64,000 bases of DNA from Lineus longissimus (Eukaryota > Nemertea > Pilidiophora > Heteronemertea > Lineidae): positions 23,639,491 to 23,703,490 of the forward strand of contig NC_088310.1 in the NCBI RefSeq assembly GCF_910592395.1. Direction: 5' to 3'. The notes under the pieces are model-generated. The model worked only from the letters and a program-made list of their open reading frames with translations, searched no databases and was not told the DNA's origin. Positions 13,719 to 25,746 of the stretch are shown here, in pieces; within the stretch, counting starts at the first letter, position 1; each line of letters begins with the position of its first letter. The translations under genes and the position numbers were made by a program.

Positions 13719-14317
13719 CTACAGGGTGGCCCAAGAAGGTTTTCCCCCGGCCCCCTCACTCAAAATTTTTTGTGACCGCATGCGCGTACGGGAAATGTAT
13801 GGAAAAGGGTCACTTTTTCAGGTTTGAGGTACGGAGAAAACCCCGTTCAAACCATGAAGAAAGGGTCAATTTTGCCGATCAGTTCCGTTCAATTTCTGTA
13901 AAAAGGGTATGCTGAGACTGAGTCCCATTAATGTGCGCCCCGTACTTTAGGGTCCACACCCCGTATTTAAGGGTATCCTTTTTGTTCGGTAAACGACCAC
14001 GCCGCAGACACGTGCTTTCTCCCGGTTTTTCTCCATCAACGTGGACCCCGAGGACCGTTGGAGATAGGTTCACCTTAATAAAGGGGTTGATTTCTTAGAA
14101 AAATCCCTCAAAAAGGGTGGTAAAAATCAGTCCTGTCCCCTACTTAAGGGGTCTATCATTTTCTGTGTTCCCTACCAAAGGGGGTCACTCTGAAATTCTG
14201 GTACAAGTATAGGTACCCCCTAAATAAATGGAGTGAGGGGGGCGGGGGTTTTCCCTTCCACAATAGAATGTAGTGTGTATCCATTGTGTGAGGGAATAAT
14301 TCTGGGCCACCCTGTAG
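13719..14317. mobile_element. ~600-base non-autonomous DNA transposon with terminal inverted repeats
   Basis: The ends are inverted copies of CTACAGGGTGGCCCA. Further in, the left arm GGTTTTCCCCCGGCCCC is mirrored by GGGGCGGGGGTTTTCCC-type sequence at about 14236-14255, so the terminal repeats are long but the right one carries an insertion. The interior is full of AAGGGTCA/CCCCGTA-type short repeats and has no coding frame. I found no convincing target-site duplication, so superfamily and exact ends are unsure. Confidence 0.6.
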
Positions 14318-14754
14318 TACATGAACTTGTCACCCTGTACAAAAACATCAGAGCAAAAGTGAAAAACGCTGACATTTCTGTTTTCCAATGCAACGTACAG
14401 GCCTGTGTATTTTAGTTTTACCGTCGCTCTATATTGTTACCTGCAGAAATGACTTTCGGCCAAAGTGAGAGTAGTGCACCATATCTCTTCTGGATGTGCC
14501 CCCCCCCCTTCACTGAGTTCGCCATAATGCCAGAGAGTGTTCTATTAAAGTCTTTGCTTGATGTGCCATGCCCCTTCACTCAATGCATACTCTGTCTGAT
14601 CTAGATGTGTACTCTCCCAATTTAGTGCACCATGTTTCGGTATACAGAGCGGGCCTTGTCTCCATCCTTAGGAAAAATGTGTGTCATTTTCACATGGAAA
14701 ATACTCCATCATTTTCATAAAGGGATTGCATGGACTTGAAGAGACAGCAGATAC

Positions 14755-15322
14755 GGTAACCGGAAAAACGCCGACCGACCGACCGACCGACCGACCGACC
14801 GACTGACCTGCCAACCTGCCGTCATATGCAGTATCCCTTTCGCTTCTCTATAGCACATGTATCTGTGTAGTGCCCAGCGCAATGGACATGATGGAGTCCG
14901 ACGTGTCGGACAGCAGCAGGTCATGTGAAATGAAATTGTAAACAAGCGCACGTGCGCTGTTCAAATGACAACAAATGCATATTGCGCGTTGCAGTTCATG
15001 CATTGCATCGGTCGAGACACTCGAGTAGAAAAACTACAGTGCATAGATTAGGCCCAAATCATGTTTTTATATCCACCGACCATGTAGACAAAGCATATCT
15101 TTAGAGTATCGTTATCAGTTCCTTACCGCGTGGGCTCGTTTTCCCGGTATAATTGACTGGAGATGCTGCTGTCAGACACGTCGGACTCCATCACGTCCAT
15201 TGCGCTGGGCACTACACAGATACATGTGCTATAGAAAGCGAAAGGGATACTGCATATGACGGTTGGTTCGCAGATCAGTCGGTCAGTCGGTCGGTCGGTC
15301 GGTCGGCGTTTTTCCGGTTACC
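14755..15322. mobile_element. 568-base long-TIR element with 9-base target-site duplication (Mutator-like)
   Basis: Arms at about 14755-14919 and 15165-15322 are inverted copies running from GGTAACCGGAAAAACGCC through a (CCGA)n tetranucleotide tract and on to GTCGGACAGCAGC, about 160 bases each. The element is flanked by AGCAGATAC at 14746-14754 and 15323-15331, a perfect 9-base duplication. A long TIR plus a 9-base duplication is typical of Mutator-like elements. The 245-base centre has no coding frame, so the element is non-autonomous. Confidence 0.75.
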
Positions 15323-16680
15323 AGCAGATACTGCAACAACCATACCATAACATGCTGCCAAAACCCCAGACCTGATAATACAGCATATGCTGTGACAACC
15401 AGACCTGATAGACATGAGATGATGGCACAATGACCAGACCTGATGAGATTACAGATACTGTCGCACAACCAGACCTGGCGGATATGGATTCATACTAGTG
15501 ATAAACCATTCAATGGGAACTCAAATTGATATGGTCATCTTGACTGAATTCATTCAAAAAGAAGTTTGGCAAGAAACTGTTTTAGGAAAAAAAACTATTA
15601 TATATGAAAAAACATTCAACATGACAACTACGTGCAGCAACACAAGTGATTTTAAACACCCTATACTATTTCCAAATCAGTCATACCCAAATCAAACTGA
15701 TCACTTATTTATTCCTTAATTGCCAATCACATTGCCTTGGCCATCTGACACCTTTGTTTGATTTTTGGAGCAATAAAAGACATTGCCAACCTTGAAAGAA
15801 TGTGTGGGAGTGTTACATAAAACCACTACCTGTCACACTTGATGCCTTCCAATGCTTGCTTTGACTTGACTGTGCAGTGCAGGCTGGACATTCATTACAA
15901 CTAGGTGCACATGGTTTTGCTCGCATTTTGACTTATTTCAACATCTGAAATAACAAAATTACTTGTGTTTAGCACAAATCTTCCACACGGTGGGTGTTAC
16001 CTTCTGTCTAACTGAATCTTGACGTTATTCATGTTTTCTTTTTGAAGGCCTAAAGGATTTTTGAAGAGGGAAATTTGTCTTTATATTTTCCCCTAGTCTT
16101 TTTCATACAGAGAAAGAATCTACCTCCAAGAACCATTTTAACTTCTGAACCAGAACCAGAACCATCAAACACCAAAAATCGAACAAGGTTGTTTTCGGAG
16201 GTCCGGGAGATGACTTAGTCCTCCGGGTAATACTTTTACCATAGATGCCCTTACACCATCCGGAGAAAGTCACTGTTTAGAGCCCAAATAAAACTTGGCA
16301 AACGAACATGTGGTGTGCGACCAATTGCAGTCTTTTTTTAATGCTTGTTTGGCCTCTATTTTGTGGGTTTGGATGAGTTCTAGTAGATTGGCAAAATGGA
16401 GACATAATTATACTCAAGTATTGGTTTGCATGTAGGTCTTGACCTGACCCACATGTACTTTCATGAACAAAAAGGAACATGGGTCCATCTATGCATGGCC
16501 TTTATTTTTGTAGAAATGACAGATTCATTACAAGCATCATGATCAATAGTTTCTTATTTGGTTGAAAGGCCCCCCCCCCCCCCCATGTACATTATAATGT
16601 GCACTTGTACTTTTCTATTTATCAAGAAGACTTTTTGCTGGAAAAGTTAATTTGGGACAGTTAAAGCCTATCAAGCCTAA

Positions 16681-16784
16681 TTAACAAAATAGGGATCGAT
16701 TAACAAATTAATTAAATTAAGGGATCGATTAACAAATTAATTAAATAGGGATCGATTAACAAATTAATTAAAAAAGGATCGATC
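16681..16784. repeat. Three-copy AT-rich tandem repeat
   Basis: The unit GGGATCGATTAACAAATTAA plus TTAAAT(TAA) occurs three times with a period near 30-35 bases, and the array closes with the palindrome GGATCGATCC. No coding potential. Confidence 0.85.
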
Positions 16785-18117
16785 CTTTTAGATTTCGACT
16801 AGGTTGTTACAAATCGTGCTGCAAATCAGGTTTGTTTCAATTTGAATGCCTGATTCTGGTTGTAATATATTTTAAATGCACCTTAATTCTCCAATCAAAA
16901 ATAGCATCGCAAAGCGAGCATAACCCCTCATCCCACAGACATTGAAGGCAACATGATATTGAAATGGGCTTAAGTGCACTCTGCGTAGCATTCATGAGAT
17001 AATAGCTGAAAGTGGTTTGTGTGAAAACGAGACCTATTTGGCTGTTGAGCGAAAGTGTGTTAAGTGCACAATGGTACGTTAAGACCATCGGAAAACTCAA
17101 ATGATGAAAATTTGCACATAAATAGTTATGGAGGCATTTTATGTTATATGATCTATGAGACCCTCAAAAGTTGATCAAATGAAAAAGTTGTGCATTAGTT
17201 ATTTAGTGCCATGACTGTCTGCAGTAAGGATGTCATGGTTTCACAAATGTTGCCGGCAGTATTCCTTTGATATAGCTAAAAGTAGGTTTTCGTCTAGTGC
17301 CCCCATGCTGGAGCCGAATATAATCAAACTTGCATTAAGAAACAACATCTTAATACAAATCAAAGATGAAATGCAAAGTAGGTGAAAACAAAACTTTGGT
17401 AATATGTGATGTAGTCTCATGTAGCCAAGAGTAGTTTTTCACATGATGTGCCAGCTGGGGCCGAGCGACCTTCAACAATAATTAAAACTGCCAAAAGGCA
17501 CAATGGCACTATGACCCATCATACCACCAAAACATGAACTGCCCAGCATCAATGGCCTTCGGTACCTGGAAGTGGAATTGAACCAACACCCTTCGCCGCT
17601 TTGGTTTACAAAATATGAAATTTCAGTGCTTACGGCCATATTTGAATTTTGATCTTGCTGAAATTTGGCGTACACATAGAGGGCACTTAAATTCATCCTA
17701 AAAGCGAATACAATATAAGAACCATCTCAATTGAACAGTGACAAAACATACCACCAGCTGGTGAAATAATGAATTTTTTTCCCTGTGACAAGTTGAAAGG
17801 TTGGTGAAGTCAACAACCCCGATCATAATATGTGATCACCCCTTAATATCAGACACACCCACCATAAACTGTTTATCACAATATAAAGCTACAACCATTG
17901 GCTTCAAGATGGCTGCGTGCATGTAACCCAAGAAATATGTAAAAATTCTTGAAATGAAAAATAAATCAAGTACACAAAATTTTAGTCAAATTGTCCTCCT
18001 TATAGGAAAGATAGATCGGAGTGTCTTCTACTATAGGTCACCTGAGCCATGGAGGTATAATCTCCATGCCTGTCGGGCTAAAAATGAAAAAATGCTCTCA
18101 ACTTAAGGAATTTGGAA

Positions 18118-18184
18118 CATGCATTTGTGCCAATTTATCATTACAGATGACGCATACCTTGTCCGCAATTGCAACGAAAGATTC
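18118..18184 (+). repeat. Dispersed repeat fragment, copy 1
   Basis: The segment from GCATTTGTGCCAATTTATCA to the CTTGTCCGCAATTGCAAC block recurs at 18823-18890 with a few substitutions, in the same orientation, about 700 bases away. Family unknown. Confidence 0.75.
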
Positions 18185-18822
18185 TCGCTGGTATGGTTTG
18201 CAAGGTGAAGGGTTACATGTAGGTACGTACAATATAGTATTAGATTCTGACTTTCCGATTGGTTGAGAGACGTGCTACTGTCAAATGACAAAAGATATGA
18301 GAATTGCGTTCTTTTGCGTAAAAGAACTGGAGAGTACAATCGGGTCACTATCAGGAGGCCATATTTGAAGCGATGATGCCATCTCATTGGTTTTCAGTTT
18401 TGGGTTGATCACGAGTTTTGAGAAATGAACTAGCTCATATTGTTTACATAAGGACAAGGCCACAGCTGTTGTTCTGATGGTCCCATTGGATTTTACATAC
18501 ATACTACTGGCTATTCTTACGACAGTCATATTCACTTTTGTGTCTTAATCCTAACCCAGACCCTTACCCTTCCTCCTAGCACTAAACCCAAACCCTAAAC
18601 CTTTTCCGACACCAATCTAAACTCCCTTAACTCCCCAAATTGCATAAATCCTTGTTATAACTTAAGTCGTAAGAATAGCAACTTTGTATAAAATAAAAGG
18701 AATAAAGTCCATCAATTCCATGACAGAAACGTAATTTCATGACTGAAAATGATGTATTTCAACATCATTTTTAGGCAGTAATTTCATGACTAAAAACACC
18801 GGAATTGCTGCAATAGTGCATG

Positions 18823-18890
18823 CATTTGTTCCAATTTATCATTACAGATGCCACCAACCTTGTCCGCAATTGCAACCGAAGATCTTTGGA
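18823..18890 (+). repeat. Dispersed repeat fragment, copy 2
   Basis: Same-strand copy of the fragment at 18118-18184: CAATTTATCATTACAGATG and CCTTGTCCGCAATTGCAAC are shared, with the bases between diverged. Confidence 0.75.
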
Positions 18891-21040
18891 TGAACCGCAA
18901 GATGATCAGATGAAGGGTATGCATCAAGTAACAACTTGCCCAAATTGTTGATGGAGTTGCCACTGTCAAATCTTTTTTACTTTTATTAGAATAAAACAGT
19001 AAGCCACAAGTGAAAAGTCAGAGTCCCCAAATGTGTTACTCTTAGTTACAGCAATCTATCAACAAGCTAAAGGATTAACTGGCAACGCTAATGGCAGATC
19101 TGCCTGCGCATTTAGTGCTTCGGTTTCAAAGGAATATCACGTGGTGAAAACTGAAAGAAGCCATGCACTGAGAGTTGAATCTTGTTAGTGTGACTCTAAG
19201 TGAAAGATAACCAACCAATAAGCGAGTCAAACACTTGTCATAGACCAAGCCTTATCAATGAGGTAATATGAACTGATACTGAAATATCACAAATCACATA
19301 CAACTTTTATCCCAATTGGAAGGACCTTTTCATGTGCACTTTTCTGAGAGATCAAGGATTCAAAACTATCTTGTCTGTATTTTGCCATTTTTTATCCCAA
19401 AAATATTTTTGTACAAAATGCACCAATAAAGCCACTGCTACAATGTACACCAAGTTTTGAATATGTTATACAGATTGACAGTGACGCCTCCATCAGCAAT
19501 TCATGCGAGTGGATGTACAAAAGTCGTAACCACAGTATATGATGTGCGTGTGTGTGTGCGTGTGTTTGAGATGGGATAGGAAAAGGGTGCGGGAGGTCAT
19601 GTGTGGGGGGGGGGAGACTATGGTGACCGTTGTGAGAGTTGGAAGTTTGTCTGATCACTGACTTACTCATTTTGTAATGTAGCTTTTGTTGTTATTCTAG
19701 TTGTTAGAGTAGTTATCATAGTTATCTAGCTATCGTAGTTATCTAGCTATCATAGTTGTTATTCTTTTGGTTCCTGCTTATCATCTATTTTAACCTATTC
19801 AGCTTTCAGTTGTCCAGGCCAGGCCAGGTGACCAATGACGATGATAGATCGGGTTCGATTCAAGCTATACGCTTGGTGTATTTGGTTATCGTGACTGGCG
19901 ACTTGAGTCTAACTCATGTCCAAAGCGCGGTGGCTGGGTCCCAGGCATGCTTGCCTCTTTGTTCCACGGTCCTCATCTAAGTTTCGACGGTGATGACATG
20001 GACTTAGGTTCAAGGAACGTGTTCCCCTTGAGTCATTGTGGTTGATTGATGGGGGGAATAAACAGTTGCGTGTCGCTAGTCATTCAATTGGTCCCCTTGT
20101 TTTAGAGTGTTGGCGGGATAAGTCGTACGAATGTTAACAATAGTATGCAATAGCTGGCCAGCGATCCCCTACCTGATCTCGAGGGGGATGGAATGACTGG
20201 GTGATAGGCCTGTTGTTAACCTGCGGAATTTCGTCGGACGAAATGTCAGGCGTGTCCGTGTGGGACTTGTGCTAAACCAGTTTAGTACATATGACGAAGA
20301 CATTGGGCTCTTTGAATAACAACAGTGTCCTTGACCTCCTTGTGCCTCACAAAGCTAATAATATACACCCCCTGAAATCGACCAAGACGGCGATGAAGAA
20401 GGAGAGCCGGCCTCCAGCTTGAGAGCCGAGAAGACACTGGATGGACCCCAAGGATATGTTGCTGCCAATGTTGGAGCCATACAGGGTAAGCATCACTTAG
20501 TCCTCAGTTACGTTTGGAATAAAAGAAACATTACAAAGATGTTAGAATAACACCAAAAGAAGTATAAATCTGACATACAATTTCAAGTTTTATACGAATT
20601 GGGGTGACGTGCACACTCAATTCTGTTCATACAATTTTGAAACCGCTCCAACCAATTTGGTTCCAGATTATCAATCGAATGTGCTTTATTGATTTCGCAG
20701 TAACTATTGGCAGAGGGCATGCACACTAGCTTGTTCCTGTCTTGATTATGTTCTGATTACAACAAAGGGCAGGGACATTCATCCGCAAAAGGCACGTTAC
20801 TACAATATGCGGCAAGACTTGCACTTTTCAAATCGAATTGCATGTGCATTAAGCCAAGTTTGGTGCAGCTGTTTCAAAACTAGTGTAGCCAATTCATATT
20901 CCGGAGAGTGCTCTCTGGAAAACAGTTTTAAATTGGATTCAGTGTCAACGCAGCATGCTGTAGAAACACTTAAAACTTAGATAAACCCCTCAACAAAAAA
21001 TATGATTCTGTTTAGGCAGCCCGAGCCAACATTGTACAAG

Positions 21041-21116
21041 GGCCACAAGGACAATAAGGGACACAAGGACAATAAGGGACACAAGGACAAGGGACACAAG
21101 GACAAGGGACACAAAA
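21041..21116 (+). repeat. Minisatellite, GGGACACAAGGACAA(TAA) units
   Basis: About five units of 15-18 bases; the first units carry an extra TAA. On the plus strand one frame stays open through the array and would give a Thr/Arg/Asp repeat. It lies inside the second candidate exon. Confidence 0.85.
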
Positions 21117-21220
21117 GACGATGTTGCAGTCTACAAGGTGAGCATCACTTAGTGAAGTCCTTATTGACATTATATACTAGATGAAACAATTTTACTTCAT
21201 AACTGTCCAACCAGCAGTTG

Positions 21221-21422
21221 AAGGGGGACTATAGGCAGGAGCAGGGGCTAATTTGGCCATCTTCAGGTGACTGATATACACAGTAAGGGCCCTAGGTCAT
21301 GTCAGATTCAGCACTAAATATATTCCTCCTACAAGCGTGAATCATTTCGACATACTATTGGATGTGAGAGACCCCTATTGGCGACTTCGTTTAACTTTAT
21401 CTTGCCTGCCTAGCTGCTGCCT
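21221..21422 (+). repeat. ~200-base interspersed repeat, copy 1
   Basis: Begins AAGGGGGACTATAGGCAGGA and ends near TATCTTGCCTGCC. A second copy, about 80% similar by eye and in the same orientation, is at 25560-25746. No terminal repeats or tail were seen, so the class is unknown. Confidence 0.8.
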
Positions 21423-21739
21423 ATATACATGTAGTCCCTTTTAGGAGAGAAATAAAAATCATTTTTCATGTCTCCGAACCCACACCCTGGTGGCCAAGTT
21501 ATGAACTTTTATCCCCCGAGTGAGACCACCTGACCGAGAGTGCTCAAGTAACAGCCAAATGGGCAACATGACCTCGATGACTGATCTTGATTAGTTGGAC
21601 TAATCATGAGTTACATTTTATGTGTGGTTATAAGTAGTATCAGACATAAGCATGGATATAAAAATCCAAGGCAATTTGGCCTTTGGAATAATACCACGGC
21701 ATGCATTGAAGCAGTGAATCCAACAAAGTTTTTTCAACT

Positions 21740-22830
21740 GAGATCAACCGATCTGGGGTACATGCACCACCATTTGACCTCTGTGACCTTGAATGAAATG
21801 GCCAGGGCCATTGTGCTCACCTCATGTGGAGGAAAGATGGATAAAGAGCATGGTATTGTGTCATGTAGTGTTAGGTTTGATGTAGGTCCAAGCAATTACA
21901 ATTTCCCCAAAATGGCCAATTTACAGTACATTCGACCTCTGTGACCTTGAAAAGTAGGTCAAATCAAAGAAGACCCGGGTGACACATTGAATGGTTGTTA
22001 GAATTAGATGTACCTATGATATAAAATTGGTGCCAATCAGGCAAGTTATACTAGGAATAATGGCATTTTGAAGAATTTACGATTTGGCCCCCTCCCTGGA
22101 GGCCAAGCGGCAAATCAGATCGCACCAAACTTCGGTACCTGAGACCACCTGACCAAGGGGTACATGTGTACTTAATTTGTGATCAATAGTCATTGCAGTT
22201 AAGAAACGTGCCATAGTTACGGCCTGACGGCCAATTTACGCCATTTGACCTCTGTGACCTTGACAAGAAGGTCAAATTAAAAACCTGTGTGACATATATT
22301 GTATGGCGGTTAGATGTACCCATGATATCAAATTGGTGGCAATCGGGCAAGAAGTTAAGGAATAATCAAATTTTTAAGGTTTTTGGATTTTGCCCCCTGG
22401 TGGTCAAGTGGTGAATCATATTGGACCAAACTTCGGTCCCTGAGATTACCTGACTAAGGGGTAAATGTGTACCAAATTTGGGATCAATAGTCATTGCAGT
22501 TTAGAAACGTGCCATCGTTACATCCTAACGGCCAATTTACACTATTTGACCTCTGTGACCTTGAAAAGGAGGGCAAATCAAAAACCCGGAGGATATATGA
22601 TGCACCTTTGCTAGAAGTACCTACCATATTTTTTTCAAAATTTCCCGACTACTATTAAGGGAGATATTGCATATTTTCACTTTTAACGTTTGGCCCCCTG
22701 GTGGCCAAACCATGAAACGAATCGGACCGAAACTTGGTCTCCAAGGTGTCATTACATAAGGGTACATGTGTACCAAGTTTCAACTCAATAGCCCTAACAG
22801 TTACGAAACGTGCCCTGCTAACGGACGACG

Positions 22831-22865
<35 letters not shown>

Positions 22866-22920
22866 ACGACGGACGCCACGGTATGGGATAAGCTCACCTC
22901 TGCTAAGAGGTGAGCTAAAA
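21740..22920 (+). repeat. Satellite-like repeat with ~300-base period, (GAC)n tract and terminal hairpin
   Basis: The block TTTGACCTCTGTGACCTTGA recurs at about 21773, 21931, 22244 and 22545. The last two intervals are near 300 bases, and the long units also share GCCCCCTGGTGG and AAACTTCGGTCCCTGAG motifs. The array ends in a (GAC)n tract at about 22822-22877 and a perfect hairpin (AGCTCACCTC, 6-base loop, GAGGTGAGCT) at 22891-22916. The predicted arginine run on the minus strand is just the (GAC)n tract and is not a gene. Confidence 0.8.
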
Positions 22921-22999
22921 AGGTGTGTTTTTAGTTTTGAACCCCTGCAAGGGTCATATCAGGATGACATGCACTCACATTAAAAATATCATGATTTTA

Positions 23000-23256
23000 G
23001 CTAGCAGCATGCATAAAAATAGGTTTTCAAAGAGCGCCACCTATATGGCAGACAAGCAGTCAAATTGCGTTAATTTTCATTTTCAAAAAAGTCTTGCCTA
23101 GGGGTACCCATGCACCAAGTATGAACTTTCTAGTTCAAGTGGTTAAGAAACGTGCCACATTTTTGTCAAAAGTCAACGACGGTTGACTGTGAGACGACGA
23201 CGACGACGGATGCCACGCGTAGGTATCGTATAGCTCCCCTGAATGGTGGGCTAAAA
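23000..23256 (+). repeat. Diverged partial copy of the preceding repeat's 3' end
   Basis: Shares the order AAACGTGCCAC, (GAC)n tract (23192-23213), GGATGCCACGC and terminal GCTAAAA with the end of the array at 21740-22920, but is truncated and its final hairpin is degraded. Confidence 0.6.
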
Positions 23257-25559
23257 AGTGAAGCCAGAAAGTTTATGAACTTGAAATGACAGCCACCTCA
23301 CCCAAATGAAAAGAAAAAAATATTTTGGTTTCAATCTATTCATTTTGAGATATAGGTCCTTGAATGTATTTTTCCTGTTATCTAGCCCTCTGCAGATTGA
23401 GATGATGGCTGTCGAGAAGACCGAACCACTCAACTAAGATCTACAATTCGTGCTATGGTAGATGTGACTCTCAAAGATTTTGGATGACGAAGGAATCCAA
23501 CGCATATATGGTAAATATATACAAATGACAAGACCAGGGTGAACACGAGATGCGCTATGCTGACGATACCCCCATATTGCTTGAAGATTTCAGCAACTTC
23601 AGGGAGATTTTGCACGTCGATTGGGAAACCTTAGACCTGCATATACCGTACTCATGAAACCGAATGAACTCGGCCCTGAAGTGTATTTACAGGGTGTGCC
23701 AATAAATATTCCATAAATATGTTCTGTGGCTGCACTGAAAATAGACAGGCTATTAGATTTTCCATCCATGGTTTTGTCACTGCATCGCTCCTTACTAAAC
23801 ACAAACTGCATGTGTAAAAAATAAAAGTAAACGAGCCGTAGTTGTGCAGTGGTTTTGGCGGTCATGAGCTCCCGGGCTCACCGGTTGAAAATGCTCAGGT
23901 TGTAGTGCTGATTGAGCAGCTAATCTGAGTTCCAGTTCCACTGAAAGCTCTCAACATAGACTGGGGTAAGAGTTAAAAGTAAAAGTAAAATTCAATTACA
24001 AACTTCTCATTTTTAACGAACGGTGTAGGATTTAGGGGTTGTGATTCTATCATAAACTAATCTTTGGTGAATTTGATGAAAGTGGATGAAAGGCCCTTAT
24101 GGCACAAGTGCATTGATTACAGAATACAATGGAGTAACCTTAAATCTTGTTTTCCAGTCGCTCACAGATACGGGCAGACGACTAGAGTCGAGTGGATTCA
24201 GTGGATCGAATGGTTGCGCTGAGGGATATCGATGTGCAGGAGTGACGAACCACAGTTCAGCAAACAATGCCTTGACAGACCAATTCAAGGAGAACCTTCA
24301 ATAAGATCAGGAAGGGAATGTGTTTGCTGTGTGGATGGAATTGACATTTAAATGTCCGTCATTCTAATGGACTATGATGACAATCTAACTCCAAAGGGAC
24401 TCTCTGGACTAAGGGAAAGCTTATGGACATAGAGCCCTGACATGTTATCCTGCAGCCACCATGAGGACAGCCTATCTCATACCTTCTGAAGGATGCCATC
24501 ATGGTAATATAAACAAATCAATTTCAGTTTTTCAAATGTCCTTGATTAGGTTAGCCATTGGCCTGATTTAGAGGGCGTGAGCTCTCTGTTGAGGAACAAT
24601 TTTCCAACGTTGTTTTTGCGGCACCAATTACAGTGCGATTTTCATCAAATTCACGGTGATGATAGTTTGGACTAATCTTAATTAGTAAAACAATAAAATG
24701 TTGTAAAAGGAACTAGACAATAAGGAATGTTCGTAACCTTATCTGTTACACATTCTATACAGCTTGTTCTTCTATAGGATAGCATTAAGCATCATTCAGA
24801 AATATGGTTTTTACAAGCAAAAGTGCTTTGAAAACATGAAAACTTTCGTACTTCCTAGATTCTACACAAATGGGACTGGGAGGGCAAAGAAACTGCCTCG
24901 TGTTCACAGTACATTTAACAGTACCAATTTTTTCTTTCTCTCAGCGCATTGCCCATAACTCCGAAGTGGTAGTACTGAGGTCCGCCTTTTCTCGAAAGAA
25001 CGCCATTGTGGCAGCGGGACAGCAATAAGGAGGCGTGCATCTCCAACTTCAGTTTTTGTATAGCAAACAGGCAAAGGGACTCAGTTCGAAATTTATTTTT
25101 ATTTTTTTCCCGACCTCCTCTGAAGATCTTTCAGAATTTTAGTTCGCTAAACAAGGCATTAAAAAAATCTCGCCCGACTAAGCTAACGAAGTACCAGAGA
25201 CAATTGCATTGGGCACTTACGAAAATTACACCACCACAACAGAGGTCGTTATGACATGACATACAATCTTGTGACGTCTTACGACGCACACTATATATGC
25301 TGGCCTACATGGACAAGTACAGTTTCTTTTGGCGGGAATGGCCGGCAAAACATGCATGAAGTGATAAGTAGCCTTTGGTTACCTGATATCTGCTGAGGAG
25401 TTTCTGGATTGTTTTAAAAGGCTCAAAGTGATTACAGTAATGAAGAGCAGAGCATCTCTGATCTTTAAGCAGATTAAACTTCTTGGTTGTAAACAGGATA
25501 AGTTAGTTATGTTAACTTACAAAGTCAAAGGAATGACATCGAGAGCTTGAATCACGTTA

Positions 25560-25746
25560 AAGGGGGACTATAGGCAGGAGGAGGGGGTTAAATTGGCCAT
25601 CTTTAGGTGACTAATACATTGGGTCAAGTTAGATTCAGCACTAAATAATTCCCTCATACAGCGTGAATAGTTTCGACATACTCTGAGATGTGAGACCCCT
25701 ATTGGTGACTTTGTGTAACTTTATCTTGCCTACCTGGTGGCTGCCT
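25560..25746 (+). repeat. ~200-base interspersed repeat, copy 2
   Basis: Second copy of the repeat at 21221-21422, starting AGGGGGACTATAGGCAGGAG and sharing GATTCAGCACTAAATA, GTTTCGACATACT and GACCCCTATTGG. A few small insertions and deletions distinguish the copies. Confidence 0.8.

Larger units (their letters stand above)
15332..20370. other. Intergenic, no gene recognised
   Basis: Only short unsupported open frames were seen on either strand. The stretch holds a pyrrolic-looking direct repeat CCAGACCTGAT at 15367-15480 (several copies of ACCAGACCTG spaced 30-50 bases), AT-rich DNA, a 30-base tandem repeat at 16681, a duplicated fragment at 18118/18823, CCCTAA-like degenerate repeats near 18545-18600, and GTGTGT/G-run microsatellites at 19545-19615. 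Nothing supports a coding exon. Confidence 0.6.
20371..24304 (+). other. Candidate exon chain of an unrecognised plus-strand transcript
   Basis: Three open blocks could splice in frame: 20371-20485 (ends ANVGAIQ, then a GTAAGC donor, phase 1), 21016-21137 (acceptor TTTAG, Arg/Thr/Asp repeat, ends KDDVAVYK before GTGAGC, phase 0) and 24158-24304 (acceptor TTTTCCAG, 48 codons from SLTDTGRRLESSG to a TAA). The first block is preceded in frame by a stop and has no start codon, so an upstream exon would be needed. I recognise no domain. The middle block is a minisatellite, so the match of phases may be chance. Other open blocks of similar quality lie at 27145-27223 and 27831-27943. Confidence 0.22.

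Noticed and set aside
18545-18605. CCCTAA-like words suggesting interstitial telomere repeat
   Set aside because: Units are irregular (CCTAACCC, CTTACCC, AACCCAAACCC) and there is no run of exact TTAGGG repeats.
22655-22897. Open frame with a run of ten arginines on the minus strand
   Set aside because: It is the reverse reading of the (GAC)n microsatellite at the end of a dispersed repeat, not a gene.
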